Source: Zopfochytrium polystomum
Lineage: Eukaryota; Chytridiomycota; Chytridiomycetes; Chytridiales; Chytridiaceae
DNA length: 19,447 nt
Direction: 5' to 3'
Assembly: GCA_025765615.1 (NCBI GenBank)
Contig: JAIVFJ010000610.1
Location: 1 to 19,447, forward strand
Shown here piece after piece: positions 9,733 through 17,104 of this stretch. The number at the start of each line of letters is the position of its first letter. Within the stretch, counting starts at the first letter, position 1. The position numbers and the translations under genes were made by a program. The notes under the pieces were generated by a model. That model saw only the letters and a program-made list of their open reading frames with translations, was not told the DNA's origin and searched no databases.

Positions 9733-9908
9733 ACTCTGTCTCTCTCCCTGTCTCTCTCCCTGTTTCTCTCTCTCCCTCTCCCTCTCCCGCTCTCTCTCTC
9801 TCTCTGCCTCTGGCTCTCTCTCCCTGTCCTGCTTTCTCTCACACACTCTCTCTCCCTGCCACACACACACACACACACTCTCTCTCTCTCTCTCTCTCCT
9901 CTCTTTCG
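9619..9908. repeat. CT/CTGT microsatellite with a short CA run
   Basis: CTGTCTGTC and CTCTCT tracts, with a CA run at 9863-9878. It is the counterpart of the GA array at 1-627. Confidence 0.9.
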
Positions 9909-9988
9909 AGCGGGGGGTTGAGGGGGGGCGGCAGCCCCCCCCACCGGGGGGCTCAGGGGGCAGGAGCCCCCTGACTCAAAAACATATT
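9909..9988 (+). repeat. GC-rich double-hairpin element, copy 3 (best preserved)
   Basis: It begins GAGCGGGGGGTTGAGGGGGG. Its core GGCGGCAGCCCCCC and CAGGGGGCAGGAGCCCCCTG make two strong GC stems. It ends ACTCAAAAACATATTTTCCT. CT-rich DNA flanks both sides. No coding role is visible. Confidence 0.8.
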
Positions 9989-10060
9989 TTCCTCTGTCTC
10001 TCTGTCTCTTCCTTATCTCTCTATCTGTTTCACTGCCTCTGTCTCTGTCCCTCCCTGCAG

Positions 10061-10170
10061 TTCTTGGTTACTTTCTCGCTTGGGGGTGGGGCGACTCTGA
10101 CCATCTCATTGGAGGCAGACCAACCCATCAGACAAGGCAGCTGCAAGCAACTCGACGCAGCCACAGGAAG
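10061..10170 (+). other. Candidate coding exon, unrecognised
   Basis: The island lies between CCCTCCCTGCAG| and GGAAG|GTGTCAGG and reads FLVTFSLGGGATLTISLEAD then QPIRQGSCKQLDAATGR. Composition and splice-like edges differ from the CT-rich surroundings. No family was recognised. Confidence 0.35.
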
Positions 10171-10228
10171 GTGTCAGGATAGGCAAGTGAGGAGTCTCTT
10201 TCTCTCTCTCTATCTCTCTTGATCGATT

Positions 10229-10270
10229 GAGTTGGGGTGGAGGGGGGTGGGGAGCCCCCTGACTGAAAAA
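10229..10270 (+). repeat. GC-rich hairpin element, copy 4 (short)
   Basis: GAGTTGGGGTGGAGGGGGGT, GGGGAGCCCCCTGACTGAAA. It is shortened relative to copy 3 but keeps the GAGCCCCCTGACT end and the following A run. Confidence 0.65.
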
Positions 10271-10370
10271 ACAATCCAGCTTCGCTCTCCTCCCTCCCTC
10301 CCTCCCGACCTCTCTCTCGCTCTCTCTCTTTTGCATTTCAATCATGCTCTAAAAACTAAAAATGGAATGA

Positions 10371-10570
10371 AGTCAATGGGCTGTCTGTCTATAAGAGTGG
10401 CAGTCAACGGGTTGTCTGTCTATCTCCCTATATCTGGGAGTGGCAGTCAATGGGCTGTGTGTCTCGATATCTATCTCTCTGTCTCTTTTCAGTCAACGGG
10501 CTGTTGTCTATCTATCAATCAATGACTGCCTCTTTGTTTGAACTAAAGTCAACGGGCTGTTTGTGTTTCT
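10371..10570 (+). repeat. Cluster of GTCAACGGGCTGTCTGTCTAT units
   Basis: At least five imperfect units (about 10371, 10400, 10446, 10491 and 10547) have GTCAAYGGGYTGT as the constant core and a variable CT/TAT-rich spacer. They are irregularly spaced, so this is not a simple satellite. No gene is seen. Confidence 0.7.
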
Positions 10571-10585
10571 CCCTCTGGGTTCTGT

Positions 10586-10741
10586 GAGCACTTTGGAGCC
10601 AGTGCCCAGCTGACTGTTGCATTCAACAGGCTGTCAGTCTTCCTGTTGCAGTCAAATGGGTTGCTGCATGAGCGGCCAAAGGCTGCAAGGGCAGCACTCA
10701 GTTTGTTGGAGGTCCCAGCTTTGCCAGTGTGGCTGTGCTGA
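10586..10741 (+). other. Candidate exon or gene fragment, unrecognised
   Basis: This frame reads EHFGASAQLTVAFNRLSVFL, LQSNGLLHERPKAARAALSL, LEVPALPVWLC and then a stop. The residue mix is balanced and unlike the CT repeats. A neighbouring frame continues FASVAVLKDCDFSL past the stop, so a one-base shift may lie at about 10715. No homology was recognised. Confidence 0.3.
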
Positions 10742-10832
10742 AAGACTGCGACTTCTCTCTCTTTCTGTCCCCCTTTGTCTGTCAGTGTGTCAGTGGCTTG
10801 GGGCTAACACTCTAAGCTTTGTTGGTCACTCT

Positions 10833-11024
10833 CTGCTTGGCCTGCCACACAATGTTCATTGTGGCATGCCACTCTCCTTTCAATCCAGGGATAGATTACC
10901 TGTGTGTGGGACAACCAATATCCATTGAAGGCTTTGTCTTTAATCATTTTTTCTCCTCTTTCTTTTTTTTTTTTTTTTTTTATGTTCTTTGGCAAGGATT
11001 GCTTACAAAGTGACGGGCATCCCC
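10833..11024 (+). repeat. Dispersed repeat R2, forward copy
   Basis: It runs from CTGCTTGGCCTGCCACACAA through GGCATGCCACTC, TTTCAATCCAGGGA, GTGTGTGGGACAACCAATAT, a long T run and GGCAAGGATTGCTTACAA to GGCATCCCC. The copy at 14457-14645 is nearly identical in reverse. No ORF is supported. It may be a SINE- or MITE-like element; in the reverse direction the T run becomes an internal A run. Confidence 0.9.
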
Positions 11025-11042
11025 AAGTACTTGGTGAATTAG

Positions 11043-11087
11043 ATCACAACAAACAGGCTTGTGATCCTTGACGAAGTGCTGCAGATG
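11043..11087 (+). other. Candidate short exon, unrecognised
   Basis: GAATTAG| precedes and |GTCCAAG follows an open 15-codon stretch reading ITTNRLVILDEVLQM. Splice-like edges and composition are the only support. Confidence 0.25.
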
Positions 11088-11091
11088 GTCC

Positions 11092-11106
11092 AAGTCTGTC
11101 TGCTTG

Positions 11107-11145
<39 letters not shown>

Positions 11146-11284
11146 CTCTTTCTCTCTCTCTCTCTTTCTGTCTTTCTCTCTGTCTCTCTCGCTCTCAACG
11201 TCTGTCTCTCTCTGTCTGTCTCTCTTTCTCTCTGTCTGCCTGTCTTTCTCTCTGTTTCTCTCTCTCGATCTCTCTCTCTGTCTG

Positions 11285-11317
<33 letters not shown>

Positions 11318-11340
11318 GTCTGTCTGTCTATCTCTCTTTA
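11092..11340. repeat. CT-rich microsatellite
   Basis: CTCTCT and CTGTCTGTC tracts only. The Ser/Leu ORFs here are repeat artefacts. Confidence 0.9.
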
Positions 11341-11526
11341 TCGTTTTGGAGTGCGGGATTCCTTCCCGCAAACTCTTATTCTTGTCGGTGGATCAAGTTT
11401 ACCAAGTTTTCCGCACCTTCCCCGACAATTGACCAGCGAGTAAACAAAAAAAAAACCAAAAAAAAAAAAATAAATAAATAAATACGGAAAGAATGCACTG
11501 TCTCAGTGGACCCCAGAGATTGGTTT

Positions 11527-11599
11527 TACAAACACACACACACGCTGCACACACACACAAACTCGCACACGCACACACACACTCCACACACTCCACACA

Positions 11600-11640
<41 letters not shown>

Positions 11641-11645
11641 CACAC
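11527..11645. repeat. AC array with CTCCACACA variants
   Basis: CA dinucleotides are interrupted by ACACTCCACACACTCCACAC. The interruption is the exact reverse complement of GTGTGGAGTGTGTGGAGTGT in the GT array at 12000-12095, so the two arrays can pair as inverted arms. Confidence 0.9.
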
Positions 11646-11652
11646 ACTCCAT

Positions 11653-11880
11653 TTCAAGAGCCAGGGAAAATGGATTGATGAGCGCAACAATGAGTTGTCC
11701 CGATTCTCAGAGCAGCAAACCAGCGGCAGGTCGACGCCCTCCCGCGGGGGCGCTCGTACTGTTAAGTAGCCTCCCACGCCACCACCATCACAACAACCTC
11801 GAGGACTTTCACGGCCACAGCCGGTGTTGAGCACTGCTGAGCAAGTTGACAAAATTATTTGGGACGGACTTGGACAGTGA
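11653..11880 (+). other. Candidate exon with one in-frame stop, unrecognised
   Basis: One frame reads FKSQGKWIDERNNELSRFSE and QQTSGRSTPSRGGARTVK. It then has TAG at 11767-11769 and goes on in the same frame as PPTPPPSQQPRGLSRPQPVL and STAEQVDKIIWDGLGQ, ending in TGA. A good donor, GGACA|GTGAGGTT, lies at the end, and a strong pyrimidine-AG acceptor lies at 12302-12331. This is plausibly a degraded or error-containing exon of a plus-strand gene. The family is unknown. Confidence 0.35.
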
Positions 11881-11966
11881 GGTTGGAGTTTTCAGGGGGG
11901 CGCCGGAAACAAGAGCAGAGCAAAGGCTGGGTGGGTTATCCGGTTGTAGGGTATAAGCATTTGTTT

Positions 11967-12092
11967 GTGAGTGTGTGTGTGTGTGCGTGTGCGTGTGTGT
12001 GGAGTGTGTGTGGAGTGTGTGTGTGTGTGTGTGTGGAGTGTGTGTGTTTGTGTGTGTGTGTGTGTGTGGAGTGTGTGGAGTGTGTGGAGTGT

Positions 12093-12135
<43 letters not shown>

Positions 12136-12140
12136 CGTTC
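11967..12140. repeat. GT array with GGAGTGTGTG variants
   Basis: GT dinucleotides with repeated GTGTGGAGTGTG interruptions. It is inverted relative to the AC array at 11527-11645. Confidence 0.9.
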
Positions 12141-12301
12141 TGCGCGCGTGTGTTTGTTGCGCCGTTTTGGGAAGGAATTGATTAATTGGTGTGATTTTGG
12201 ATTTTGCACAAAATCCTATGCAGTGAAAAATGTGAAGGCAGTCTTGTTTGTTTGTTTTTTTGTTTTGTTTTTTTTGGGTCGCTTGTTCCTTCTTTTTTCG
12301 G

Positions 12302-12331
12302 TTCTTTTTTTTTTTTTAATAAATATTTCAG
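12302..12331 (+). promoter_or_regulatory. Probable 3' splice acceptor
   Basis: A long T tract, then AATAAATATTTCAG|CTTGCC, is the only classical pyrimidine-tract acceptor in this stretch. It implies that some plus-strand transcript crosses the GT array. The sequence after it is open in one frame for about 90 codons (reading FAEGAATALQTRRGRRDPAK), with no recognised domain. Confidence 0.4.
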
Positions 12332-12732
12332 CTTGCCCACTTCAAAACAAGAAACCGAATGCTGACAAGAGCATTGACAAGAGTATTCCTCCTACCCTTC
12401 TGTACTTTGCGGAAGGAGCTGCCACTGCACTCCAGACTCGTCGTGGGCGGCGGGATCCTGCCAAGGGAAAAGTGTTAATTTTTCAAACAGGGTCGGAGGG
12501 TGCACCTTTTCGTACCTCTGCAAAAGCAGTGCGTCATCACTGTGCGTCCAATAATCCCTCCTTGCGACTCTCTCCAAGGTGTGCTGTTCGACCTGCGCAT
12601 CACCGTCGCTGATTTCCTCATTAAAAATCATAACACTCACTAATTTAATAATATCTCTTTCAAGAAAGATGAATCCCGAGTTTAGAGTGTGTTGGCTAGA
12701 AAAGAAAATATAAAACGTGTAACTTTTTGTTA

Positions 12733-12875
12733 CTGTGAATTTCATGTACCTTGAGATTTGAGGCAGCAAAAAAAAAGTTTGGTGGAGGGCAAAAAAAAAA
12801 CTTTTGACTACTGGAGACAGACCACTCCTCCTAATTGAAAGCTTTTTTTTTGTCTCAAGGAATATGAATTCACTG
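12733..12875. mobile_element. TA-flanked MITE, copy 1
   Basis: Left end TA|CTGTGAATTTCATGTACC and right end GGAATATGAATTCACTG|TA form imperfect terminal inverted repeats with TA on both sides. A TA duplication and a CAGTG-like terminus fit Tc1/mariner-related MITEs. The interior is itself largely foldback, with A runs opposite T runs. Confidence 0.8.
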
Positions 12876-12931
12876 TAATCTTGAGGAATGAATAAACAAA
12901 AATCCACAAAACAAAAATCCCAGTAAAATTA

Positions 12932-13121
12932 CAGTGAATTTCATATTCCTTGAGATTTTGGGGCAAAAAAAAAAAAAGGTTTGTGGGGACCGAAAAAAAA
13001 GCTTTCGATTAGGAAGGGTGGTCTGTCTCCACTTCGGGGTGGTCCATCTCCAATAGTCAAAAGCTTTTTTTCAGTCCCCCCAAAATTTGCCCCAAAAGCT
13101 CAAGGAATATGAAATTCACAG
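12932..13121. mobile_element. TA-flanked MITE, copy 2
   Basis: Left end TA|CAGTGAATTTCATATTCC continuing TTGAGATTTTGGGGC. The right end is GCCCCAAAAGCTCAAGG continuing AATATGAAATTCACAG, followed by TT, so one TA is mutated. Nearly the whole 190-bp element is a hairpin. It is about 75% similar to copy 1 by eye, with the better preserved ends. Confidence 0.85.
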
Positions 13122-13314
13122 TTGAGAAGTATTGAAAAATCATTTTTTCAAGCAAAAATGCCAACTGAGTGCTGTGGAGTATTTTCTATTCTTTTGAGGA
13201 AGATTAAATCAATTTTATTTAAAGATTTTAAAAAGCTAATAAGGTATACTGAAGCAGTAAATTAAATAAACAGATAAAACGAAAAGATTTAATTTAATTT
13301 TTTTGAAAATACAC

Positions 13315-13431
13315 TTAAGAGCAAGGTTCAAACGCATTGCCATTTCTTCCGCCTTCTGGAAAAAAAGATTTTGTTAGTTTCAGCCAATCAGAATACTTTT
13401 TTTTTAGCACCATCTCCACTTCTTCCGCCAT
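13315..13431 (-). CDS. Tiny ORF with a duplicated C-terminal segment
   Basis: ATG at 13429-13431; 38 residues beginning MAEEVEMVLKKKYSDWLKL and ending KSFFPEGGRNGNAFEPCS. Related, damaged segments occur at about 13777-13890 (minus; KSFFDGA*NGDPFELSSN) and 14060-14131 (plus; GNGDGNAFEP*). The recurrence of the ending, stop included, suggests a repeated exon or element terminus. The function is unknown. Confidence 0.35.
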   Translation of the reverse strand: MAEEVEMVLKKKYSDWLKLTKSFFPEGGRNGNAFEPCS

Positions 13432-13603
13432 TTTGATAAAAAAAAATAGATAAAGTAATAAAAAAAAACAAAAATAGACAAAGACAAAGACATAAGAATA
13501 AGTATTACCTGGCAAAATCTAGAGTATAAAAAAATTGAATTTTGAAGTTGAATTTGAAGAGTCACAGACGGCACACAAACAAAAGAAATAAGAAACAAAA
13601 AGA

Positions 13604-13756
13604 ATGTGTGACTACATTGTGGAAAAAGGACCTAGGAAAGGAGCTGAATGCAGTGTTCGATCCAAAGATGAAAATATTAAATGTGCTAGACACAGACAGA
13701 AAAATACAGTTGAAGAAGTAAATGAAAAAGCAGAAATAAATAAAAACAAGAATTGA
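13604..13756 (+). CDS. Small C-C-C-H zinc-motif protein
   Basis: A 50-residue ORF starting MCDYIVEKGPRKGAEC, continuing SVRSKDENIKCARHRQKN and ending in a charged Lys/Glu/Asn tail. The spacing Cys-x(7)-G-x(2)-KG-x(2)-C-x(10)-C-x(2)-H is compact and looks like a zinc-binding knuckle. From memory, similar CxxxxxxGxxKGxxC...CxxH motifs occur repeatedly in proteins of large DNA viruses of protists, but I cannot verify a match. It is AT-rich like its surroundings. It could also be an exon of a larger gene. Confidence 0.45.
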   Translation: MCDYIVEKGPRKGAECSVRSKDENIKCARHRQKNTVEEVNEKAEINKNKN

Positions 13757-13776
13757 ATTTAGTTGCTCCTCAATTA

Positions 13777-14133
13777 GAGCTCAGTTCAAATGGATCACCA
13801 TTTCATGCACCATCAAAAAAAGACTTTTTTTTGTTTCTGACAATCAAAAACTGGCAGCGTTTTTGTTGCTGCACCATTTCTTCCTATGAAGAAAAGGCAG
13901 AAGAAAAGTATCAACCTTGATCGTTTTCTTGCTCCATTTTATTTTCCAGGAATAAAAAAAATGAAAGGAAAAAATGAAAAATGCAGAAAAAAAGAAGATA
14001 AAAAATAAAATAAAAATCCAAAACGAAAAGGTGGAGGAAATGACAGTGGAGTGATGTGATCCAGAGTTTTTTCACTTTTTTATTGTTTGTGAGGAAATGG
14101 CGATGGCAACGCATTTGAACCTTGATCATTAAT
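13777..14133. repeat. Two damaged copies of the 13315-13431 segment
   Basis: The minus-strand copy (about 13777-13890) has an internal stop. The plus-strand copy (about 14060-14133) keeps the ending GCAACGCATTTGAACCTTGA, which matches 13319-13341 in reverse. The short stretch between them is A-rich and holds no supported gene. Confidence 0.55.
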
Positions 14134-14153
14134 ACCGCTTTGTTGGGCCAAAC

Positions 14154-14224
14154 ATGGAAAAAAAAGTAAGAAAAAGAGAAAACGAGAGAATAGGGGAAGA
14201 AGAAAGGGGCGACGCAAGGCCGCG
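14154..14224 (+). repeat. A/G-rich repeat R3, copy 1
   Basis: ATGGAAAAAAAAGTAAGAAA, AAGAGAAAACGAGA and then GGGGCGACGCAAGGCCGCG. The same order and ending recur in direct orientation at 16539-16622. Confidence 0.8.
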
Positions 14225-14456
14225 CCCGTCGGCGCGAAAGTACCAGCTCCCCCATGAGCCACGTTCAGAGGAACAACTGCATTCTCTCCAAGCCCACCTA
14301 ATTTATTGTTTATTTTTGGCACTTGTACATACACGCATAAGGTTGGGGGGGACTTTAGCATTTGTGGTGGATGCTCCAAGTCAGGGGAGTTGACTAGTCA
14401 ATTTTCTCTCTCTCTGTTTTGGGCCATTTCTCTTTTTCCTTTTTTCTTCAATCTGA

Positions 14457-14645
14457 CTAGGGGATGCCTGTTGACTTGTGAGCAATCCTTGCCAAAAACA
14501 TAAAAAAAAAAAAAGAAAGAAGAGAAAAAATGATTAAAGACAAAGCCTTCAATGTATATTGGTTGTCCCACACACAGGCAATCTGTCCCTGGATTGAAAG
14601 GTGAGTGGCATGCCACAATGAACATTGTGTGGCAGGCCAAGCAGC
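14457..14645 (-). repeat. Dispersed repeat R2, reverse copy
   Basis: The reverse complement matches 10833-11024 over nearly its whole length, with few differences. It ends with GGCATCCCCTAG at 14457. Together the two copies bracket the 11.03-14.45 kb region as inverted repeats. Confidence 0.9.
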
Positions 14646-14900
14646 CCTCTGAATGCTCATTCTTTGTGTTTGAGACCCCCCTGTTAGACAGATCAGTGGG
14701 GATGCTTTGTGGACTAGGCAAGTAGTAGGGTTGAAACACCCCCTAGACAACAGCCCAATAAAGTTAGTTTTAGCCTATTATTTGCTTTCCCTCGCTCTAG
14801 GGCCCAGATCCCAGGGTTTAAGGAGTGAGTATAGTCTCACATTCCTAGAACTGAGAAGAGAAGTGAAAAGAGAAGTGAGAAGAGAAATGTGAAGGGAAAT

Positions 14901-15062
14901 ATGCAATTGAATATAAGTGTAAGTGAAAAGACGCGTGTCAGGAACTTTCCACTGTCTTTCAAACAAGTGGTGAATCCTCAACAGCTTTTTAAAAAAACTG
15001 GTAATAGCATGAGCGTTAATGTGTTGAAAGCACAAATATTAAAATGCACTAAAGTCACATGA
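14901..15062 (+). CDS. Small unrecognised ORF
   Basis: The ATG at 14901 opens 53 residues beginning MQLNISVSEKTRVRNFPLSF. It continues KQVVNPQQLFKKTGNSMSVN and VLKAQILKCTKVT. The frame is open upstream to a TAG at about 14831 through a repeated EKRS stretch. The composition is protein-like and free of homopolymers. No family is recognised; it may be an exon. Confidence 0.4.
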   Translation: MQLNISVSEKTRVRNFPLSFKQVVNPQQLFKKTGNSMSVNVLKAQILKCTKVT

Positions 15063-15261
15063 CATTGTTCTAAATTCTGTCCTTAAAAAAGTCCTTGACA
15101 CTACTGGCTGTAGCGCTCAGAGCTTTTTCAATATCTCACTTTTTACTTATCTTTTACATGTTCAATATAATGTCTTGCTTTTTCAGTCAAATATGTGGGC
15201 ATACCTGCAACCAGTACACTTTTTGTCGCCCAAAAACCCAAAAAAAAAGGCCCGTACAAAA

Positions 15262-15435
15262 TCATGTCTTTATTTGCTTGTGAAAAGTATAAAAATCATT
15301 TTGAGGCTTTTCTGTTTCATAATCACTCCAGCATTTCTCACAAGTTTCAATAGTATGAGTATGATTTTCTTTTGAATACTCATCATCACACTTTTTCAAG
15401 TCATTTTTTGCAGTTGGTGCTGAACTCAAAGTGGA
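15262..15435 (-). CDS. Terminal exon with a Cys-x2-Cys motif, unrecognised
   Basis: An acceptor-like AATTTCTAG| precedes 57 open codons. They read STLSSAPTAKNDLKKCDDEY and SKENHTHTIETCEKCWSDYE, followed by TEKPQNDFYTFHKQIKT and TGA. The ETCEKCW stretch with an upstream Cys suggests a small zinc site. There is no ATG in frame, so it would be the last exon of a longer gene or a remnant. Confidence 0.4.
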   Translation of the reverse strand, partial: STLSSAPTAKNDLKKCDDEYSKENHTHTIETCEKCWSDYETEKPQNDFYTFHKQIKT

Positions 15436-15958
15436 CTAGAAATTCAACCTTTTTTTAACTCGCATTTAAATCGAGGGCGAGAGTTATTTTGGTAGAATAA
15501 TGGAACGTAAGCGACAATCTGAAAAAATTTTCAAAAAATTTCATATAATATGTTTGGGCGGAGTAAATAAGAAAGGAAATTTATGATATGTTGGCAATTT
15601 GGAGAGACTTAATCGAGTGGTGAATATAAAAACAGATGTTCAATAAAGGTTACGACTAAATGTGCCCGAGTGGCATGGGGGGCTTGGATGTGTGACGTTA
15701 GCAGCTCCACTGCCCGCCTCGCCCAACCCTGCGGCGGCCGGCATTCGTGTCCGGCTCTCATTATTTTTCTTTTTGTTTATTTTTGTTTATTTTTGTTTAT
15801 TCTTTTTTTAATTTTTTTTTTTCTTCACTACAACAAACAACAAAACTATCGAAAAAACGAAAAGGGACAGTCCAAAATGACAGCCCATCTGCGGACAGAG
15901 CTGCAGTCGCGTACAAAAAAGATGGACACGGGGAGAGAGGCAGACATGGGAGAGAGGC

Positions 15959-15962
15959 AGAC

Positions 15963-16017
<55 letters not shown>

Positions 16018-16044
16018 GAGAGGGAGAGAGAGAGAGAGAGAGAG
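15959..16044. repeat. GACA array followed by GA array
   Basis: About 13 perfect GACA/ACAG units run straight into GA dinucleotides. ORFs across it are artefacts. Confidence 0.95.
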
Positions 16045-16082
16045 CACCCCGTTCACCACCCCCCCGAACAGACAGACTCGTT

Positions 16083-16210
16083 TCTTTCGTGTCAACAAAG
16101 GCGGTGAAACTAGTTGCTCCACAGCCTGCTTCTGCTTCTGTTTCTGGTTCGTCGAAAACTTGTGCTGTTGAAGTTGGCTCAACCGAGCCCCTGGATGCAG
16201 CATGGTGTAG
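16083..16210. other. Short island with coding-like sequence on both strands
   Basis: The plus frame reads TKAVKLVAPQPASASVSGSS then KTCAVEVGSTEPLDAAWCR and stop. The minus frame reads EPTSTAQVFDEPETEAEAGC then GATSFTAFVDTKETSLSV. Neither is recognised, and the sequence does not decide the strand. Confidence 0.25.
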
Positions 16211-16538
16211 GTAGGGAGCTTGTGGGCGGGCGACGCCGTCGGCTGCAATCAGGATCAGGATGGGCACAGACGGCCACGATCGACGGCTGCCGCGGGACTG
16301 ACGGTCGTTTTTTTTTTTTTTTTTTTTTTTTTTTTCCCTGTCTTCCTGCCTGTCTCTCAGATCATATTACAAGCGGTATCCCTAAAACTTTGGGGGAACC
16401 AACTTGATTTCAAGTTGATTTGAGTTGGTTTCAAGTCGAAATCAAGTCCGCAGCAAAGGGCCAGAGACTGACTTGTTTAGCTGGCGATGTTGTTTGTCTG
16501 CCTGTCTCTGGGCTAATCCTCTGTCTTTAACCGCTTTC

Positions 16539-16622
16539 ATGGAAAAAGAAGTAAGAAAAAGAGAAAAAGAGAAAACGAGAAAAACGAGGGAGAGGAAAGA
16601 AGGGGCGACGCAAGGCCGCGTG
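16539..16622 (+). repeat. A/G-rich repeat R3, copy 2
   Basis: CATGGAAAAAGAAGTAAGAA, GAGAAAACGAGAAAAACGAG, then GGGGCGACGCAAGGCCGCG. It is a direct repeat of 14154-14224 with a longer A/G part. Confidence 0.8.
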
Positions 16623-17104
16623 CCGCGCCCTTCCGCCGCGAAAAGACAGCCATTGGAAGGAAGGACAGGTATTGCGCGCGCCGTCACAAATTGAATTCTC
16701 CCGGACGGATTTCCCCCCGACATTGAACCATGTTTTCCCCGACAGAGCAGGCAGACAGACAACCCCGCCTGTCGGGGCCGACCCATTTCCCCTAACAAGT
16801 TCATTGCCAAAATAATTATGGTGTCGCTGAAAAGCCTGTGGACAGAATGTCTGTCGATGCCCTCCAATTTTCAATGAAACGCACAATAGAGACAAAAAAA
16901 AAGGGTAGCACAAAAAAAAAATTGTTCTTGTGGACCTATTCCACCATACTTGTCTTCGGTCCTAACCATATTTGATATAGGCTTTTGGGACGAAAATCAA
17001 GCCTGAAAAAACAAACAGTAAAAATGAAAGGCACTACCGTTTGGAATGACTCGTTAAACACCTCCGCTGGCGCCGGCCCCCAACCCCCGCCAACACCCAC
17101 ACAC

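Larger units (their letters stand above)
12610..15655. other. AT-rich island
   Basis: The base composition falls sharply from the GC-rich flanks to AT-rich DNA with many A and T runs. It holds two MITEs, three copies of a short C-terminal segment, repeat R2 (reverse) and a few tiny ORFs. The island ends abruptly at about 15656, where GC-rich sequence resumes after AATAAAGG. Foreign or transposon-derived DNA is possible. No capsid, polymerase, integrase or other hallmark gene is visible. Confidence 0.6.

Noticed and set aside
10880..10900. B-box-like TTTCAATCC in repeat R2, suggesting a tRNA-derived SINE
   Set aside because: No A box at suitable distance and no cloverleaf; kept only as an unnamed repeat.
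9587..11481. Ser/Leu/Cys-rich ORFs
   Set aside because: Translations of CT and CTGT repeats.
12392..12907. 171-codon minus ORF
   Set aside because: Its N-terminal half lies inside MITE copy 1 and A/T runs; the remaining part has no recognised domain and overlaps a plus frame of equal quality.
15655..15770. tRNA-like start 'GTGCCCGAGTGGC'
   Set aside because: Resembles a D-arm region, but no matching acceptor, anticodon or T arm could be folded.
15959..16012. CRISPR-like regular repeat
   Set aside because: Pure GACA tetranucleotides with no spacers, in a eukaryotic context.
16301..16340. Poly-T run as a Pol III terminator or retroposon tail
   Set aside because: No Pol III gene or element body recognised next to it.
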